From contig JAFYIW010000253.1 in NCBI GenBank assembly GCA_017538465.1, forward strand, positions 1 to 8,104: DNA of 8,104 nucleotides. Reading direction: 5' to 3'. Source of the stretch: Victivallales bacterium. Lineage in GTDB: Bacteria; Verrucomicrobiota; Lentisphaeria; Oligosphaerales; Oligosphaeraceae. This document shows, piece by piece, positions 6,074 through 8,104 of this stretch. Position numbers and translations under genes: made by a program. Under the pieces are notes generated by a model that saw nothing but the letters and a program-made list of their open reading frames with translations, did not search any database and was not told the origin of the DNA. How positions within the stretch are numbered: the stretch's first letter is position 1; every line of letters starts with the position of its first letter.

Positions 6074-7075
6074 CTATTTTGCCAGCGACGCGACGATCAT
6101 CGCCTTGATGGTGTGCAGGCGGTTCTCCGCCTCGTCGAAAACTTTGGAATACTCGGACTCGAAGACCTCCTCCGTGACCTCCAGCGCACCGCACTCCTTG
6201 GAGACCTCGGTCTCGTTGTTGTGGAAGGCGGGCAGACAGTGCAGGAAGATGAGTTTCGCGGGGTCGGCGTTTCCGGTGTTCTTCACCATCGCCATGTTCA
6301 CCTGGTAGTCCCGCAAGAGCGCGAGGCGTTCCTGGAATTTGGCCTCCTCGCCCATGGATGCCCAGACATCCGTGTAGAGGATATTCGCGCCGGCCACGCC
6401 CGCCACCGGGTCATGGCTGACCTCGATCTTGCAGCCGTTGCGCTTCGCGCCCTCCGCTGCGATGTCCAGCACCTCCTGCGTCGGGGCGAGTTCCGGCGGG
6501 CAGACATCCACGAAGTCCATGCCGACCTTGCTGCAGCCGACCATCAGGGAGTTTGCCATGTTGTTGCGGCCATCGCCCAGGAAGGCAAGTTTCAGTCCCT
6601 TGAGGTGTCCGAAATGCTCCTTGATGGTCTGGAAATCCGCGAGAATCTGCGTGGGGTGCCAGTCGTCGGTCAGGCCGTTCCAGACAGGGATGCCGCTGTA
6701 GGTCGCCAAGTCCTCGACGGTCTTCTGCTTGAAGCCGCGGAACATGATGCCGTCGAACATCCGTCCCAGCACCCGCGCGGAGTCCTTCACGGACTCCTTC
6801 TTGCCGAAATGGATGTCGGAGGAACTGAGATATTCCGGCGAACCGCCCTCGTCGTGGACCGCCACGCAGGTGGCGCAATGCGTTCGGGTGGAACTCTTCT
6901 CGAAAATCAGGCAGATATTCTTGCCTTTCAACAGTGGGTCCACCAGATTCTCGCCAGCACGTTTTCGCGCCTTCAGCGCAATCGCCAAATCGACCAGCCC
7001 AGTCACCTGCGCGTCGGTCAAATCCGCCAAGCGCAGAACACTCTTGCCATATAGCCCCAAATCCGGTAGTTTCAT
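6074..7075 (-). CDS. argF: Ornithine carbamoyltransferase
   Basis: The 333-residue enzyme converts ornithine and carbamoyl phosphate to citrulline. It follows E. coli ArgF closely over its whole length: FEKSSTRTH (58-66), DIHFGKKESVKDSARVLGRM (87-106), FRG (R113), WNGLTDDWHPTQ (132-143), GDGRNNMANS (167-176), TDVWASMGE (235-243), HCLPAF (279-284, with the substrate-binding cysteine C280), EVTEEVFES (299-307) and ENRLHTIKA (317-325). The carbamoyl phosphate motif is STRTHCATC rather than STRTRCSFE, so the second arginine and the glutamate four residues on are replaced by H66 and C70. The ATG at 7075 is chosen because AGGAGA (7086-7081) sits five bases upstream; an in-frame ATG at 7111 has no such site. 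Anabolic use is favoured by the company of pyrB, but a catabolic role cannot be excluded: no arcA or arcC is in view, nor any other arginine gene. Confidence 0.94.
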   Translation of the reverse strand: MKLPDLGLYGKSVLRLADLTDAQVTGLVDLAIALKARKRAGENLVDPLLKGKNICLIFEKSSTRTHCATCVAVHDEGGSPEYLSSSDIHFGKKESVKDSARVLGRMFDGIMFRGFKQKTVEDLATYSGIPVWNGLTDDWHPTQILADFQTIKEHFGHLKGLKLAFLGDGRNNMANSLMVGCSKVGMDFVDVCPPELAPTQEVLDIAAEGAKRNGCKIEVSHDPVAGVAGANILYTDVWASMGEEAKFQERLALLRDYQVNMAMVKNTGNADPAKLIFLHCLPAFHNNETEVSKECGALEVTEEVFESEYSKVFDEAENRLHTIKAMIVASLAK

Positions 7076-7153
7076 TGATTTCTCCTGACAGACCAGAGGA
7101 ATTCCGAACAAGGCAATTCAGTGCCTCGAAGAATTTTGAATAATATAGTTCTT
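7076..7153 (-). promoter_or_regulatory. argF leader and likely promoter region
   Basis: This AT-rich 78-nt stretch holds the argF ribosome site and a -10-like TATATT near its distal end (about 7148-7143, reverse strand), without a good -35. AGGCA (7111-7115) and TGCCT (7122-7126) form a small 5-bp hairpin in the leader. A TGAAT half-site near 7137 recalls an ARG box, but the second half-site does not match, so ArgR control is not claimed. Confidence 0.3.
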
Positions 7154-7365
7154 CTACGGTCGCCTGTTTCCTTTCGCTTCCTGTTTCTTTGCCTTGGACG
7201 ATGCGATGTTCACATCCTCGGCAATCAGCGGATCATCACCAGTCCCGCGGACGTGAACGCCCCGGCGAGCTCGCCCATCCTACGGCACAGCCTCCAATGC
7301 GCCAGCTCCGCCAAATGCGGCGCGGCGACCGCGATGGCCAGAGCGGAGAGTCCCATTCCAAACAC
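7154..7365 (-). pseudogene. Possible small membrane ORF broken by a frameshift
   Basis: Two adjoining reverse-strand frames look coding-like but do not connect. The first runs from a GTG at 7365 or an ATG at 7356 (reading MGLSALAIAVAAPHLAEL) to TGA at 7227-7225, with hydrophobic stretches at each end and G/C-rich third positions. The second, shifted by one base, has no start of its own and ends in a charged tail, DDPLIAEDVNIASSKAKKQE, with TAG at 7156-7154. Joined at about 7235 they would give one protein of roughly 70 residues with two membrane segments and a lysine-rich tail. No ribosome site precedes either start and no family is recognised. It may be a decayed gene, a sequencing or assembly indel, or chance. 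Confidence 0.3.
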
Positions 7366-7415
7366 AAAGAAGTAAGGACAAACAGGAGATGACTTCCCGT
7401 CGTCCTATCTATACC

Positions 7416-7450
7416 GCGTTTGAAATTGGAAAACTCCTGATTTCAAACGC
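7416..7450 (-). terminator. 11-bp inverted repeat after the right-edge gene
   Basis: GCGTTTGAAAT (7416-7426) and ATTTCAAACGC (7440-7450) are perfect complements around a 13-nt loop, 14 bases past the stop of the reverse-strand gene at 7465. This is where a terminator would sit, but no U-run follows on the reverse strand. It may be a rho-dependent stop, an RNA-stabilising hairpin or a protein site. Confidence 0.4.
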
Positions 7451-7464
7451 TGGGATGACAAAAC

Positions 7465-8104
7465 TTAGTCCACCGCAATAACGCGCCAGAGATAGTTCTG
7501 CCGTTCCAAATGGACAGTGCGAAGGCGGGGGGCGTCTCCGCCGATTCTCTCCTCCACAACCACCGTGGCTGTTTCATCATTGGCGGTCATCTCCTTGAGA
7601 TGATAATAGTAGCCTTTTCGGGCCCTCTCATTCGCCTGATCCCGCGTTTTCGCGGTCTCGTATTTCGTGTACCATTTGGACGCCTCCGACTCCGGAAGGC
7701 ACCAGGCGTGGATGCTGAATTTGTTCTGTGCGAGACTGTAGAAATACATCATGGCAACCCCGTCCGGATACTTCAGGTAGGTTTGAATCAGCTCCGTCCT
7801 ATTACCAGAAAAACTCACAGCTCCATTCCCCAGAGCTTCAAGCTCATTCGTCACCTTCCAGCCATCTTTCCCATGCTCGAGCATGAATCGCATTGCGGAA
7901 AGAAGTTCGGAATCATCCGGATGCTCTCGCTCCTCGATGATGATCCGGGCGACATTGCCGGCGATTTCCGAGGATACGACTGTTTCGTACCGGCCTGCTG
8001 CAATGGTTCTCTGTGTTTGTGCAGCCTGCCTCTCTCTTAATGGAGAGGTCTGCCATTTTGCGAAATTGTAATTATATATTTTCAGCCTTTCTGCAGAATA
8101 GCAT
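7465..8104 (-). CDS. Protein of unknown function, 5' end beyond the window
   Basis: The frame is open from the right edge to a TAA at 7467-7465, giving 212 visible residues; the start is outside the window. The internal methionine at 7893 is not a convincing start because the upstream 70 codons look equally coding (for example ERLKIYNYNFAKWQ and VARIIIEEREHPDDSELL). The protein is soluble-looking, with mixed charges and many aromatics. Two segments resemble each other in being an aromatic beta-hairpin-like ending: LEHGKDGWKVTNE (about 74-86) and VHLERQNYLWRVIAVD (197-212). The second is the kind of closing strand seen in NTF2-like folds. That is only a hint; I do not recognise a family. No signal peptide can be judged with the N-terminus missing. 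The inverted repeat at 7416-7450 lies just downstream. Confidence 0.7.
   Translation of the reverse strand, partial: CYSAERLKIYNYNFAKWQTSPLRERQAAQTQRTIAAGRYETVVSSEIAGNVARIIIEEREHPDDSELLSAMRFMLEHGKDGWKVTNELEALGNGAVSFSGNRTELIQTYLKYPDGVAMMYFYSLAQNKFSIHAWCLPESEASKWYTKYETAKTRDQANERARKGYYYHLKEMTANDETATVVVEERIGGDAPRLRTVHLERQNYLWRVIAVD

Noticed and set aside
5819..7054. 411-codon forward frame opposite argF and pyrB
   Set aside because: It is antisense to well-identified carbamoyltransferases and has no recognisable motif; a shadow frame.
7076..7111. Upstream ATG at 7111 as the argF start
   Set aside because: It adds 12 residues outside the family N-terminus and lacks a Shine-Dalgarno, whereas the ATG at 7075 has AGGAGA at the right distance.
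7130..7153. ARG box-like sequence upstream of argF
   Set aside because: Only one TGAAT half-site fits; the other half does not match the palindromic consensus.
7510..8040. 176-codon forward frame opposite the right-edge gene
   Set aside because: The reverse frame is longer, is open to the window edge and has a more normal residue mix; the forward frame has an unbalanced one and no ribosome site.

Overview
The window looks like a chromosomal piece of a bacterium with GC-rich coding DNA and AT-rich intergenic DNA. An N-terminally long aspartate carbamoyltransferase, a divergent PRPP synthetase of about 400 residues and a GH127 arabinofuranosidase loosely suggest a PVC-type anaerobe (Lentisphaerota or Kiritimatiellota kind). 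That placement is a guess; nothing here fixes the taxon. There is no phage, transposase, CRISPR array, rRNA or tRNA.

Layout. Positions 1-358 are mostly non-coding, with a weak terminator-like hairpin and a 12-bp direct repeat ahead of a forward TatD-family metallohydrolase (359-1135). Positions 1136-1730 hold no conventional gene but are unusually organised. On the forward strand there is a 15-codon hydrophobic micro-ORF behind an 11-nt perfect Shine-Dalgarno sequence. On the reverse strand there is a good sigma70-type promoter and a strong intrinsic terminator about 140 nt later, which together define a candidate small RNA facing the micro-ORF. The rest runs on the reverse strand: an incomplete gene of unknown function (7465-8104, cut by the right edge), a possibly frame-broken small membrane ORF (7154-7365), ornithine carbamoyltransferase (argF), aspartate carbamoyltransferase (pyrB), a PRPP synthetase, and a GH127 beta-L-arabinofuranosidase.

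How the genes fit. ArgF and PyrB are paralogues that both consume carbamoyl phosphate, one for arginine and one for pyrimidines. PRPP is needed downstream by orotate phosphoribosyltransferase. argF, pyrB and the PRPP synthetase (gaps of 52 and 6 nt) therefore form a plausible nucleotide/arginine operon. GH127 follows after 88 nt that include a hairpin, and may be separate. TatD and the right-edge gene have no evident tie to this pathway.

The most interesting items are the convergent micro-ORF/small-RNA pair at about 1222-1560, whose topology resembles a type I toxin-antitoxin locus, and the parallel loss in both carbamoyltransferases of the second arginine of the STRTR motif together with its i+4 glutamate. 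Both are readings of the sequence alone and are untested.
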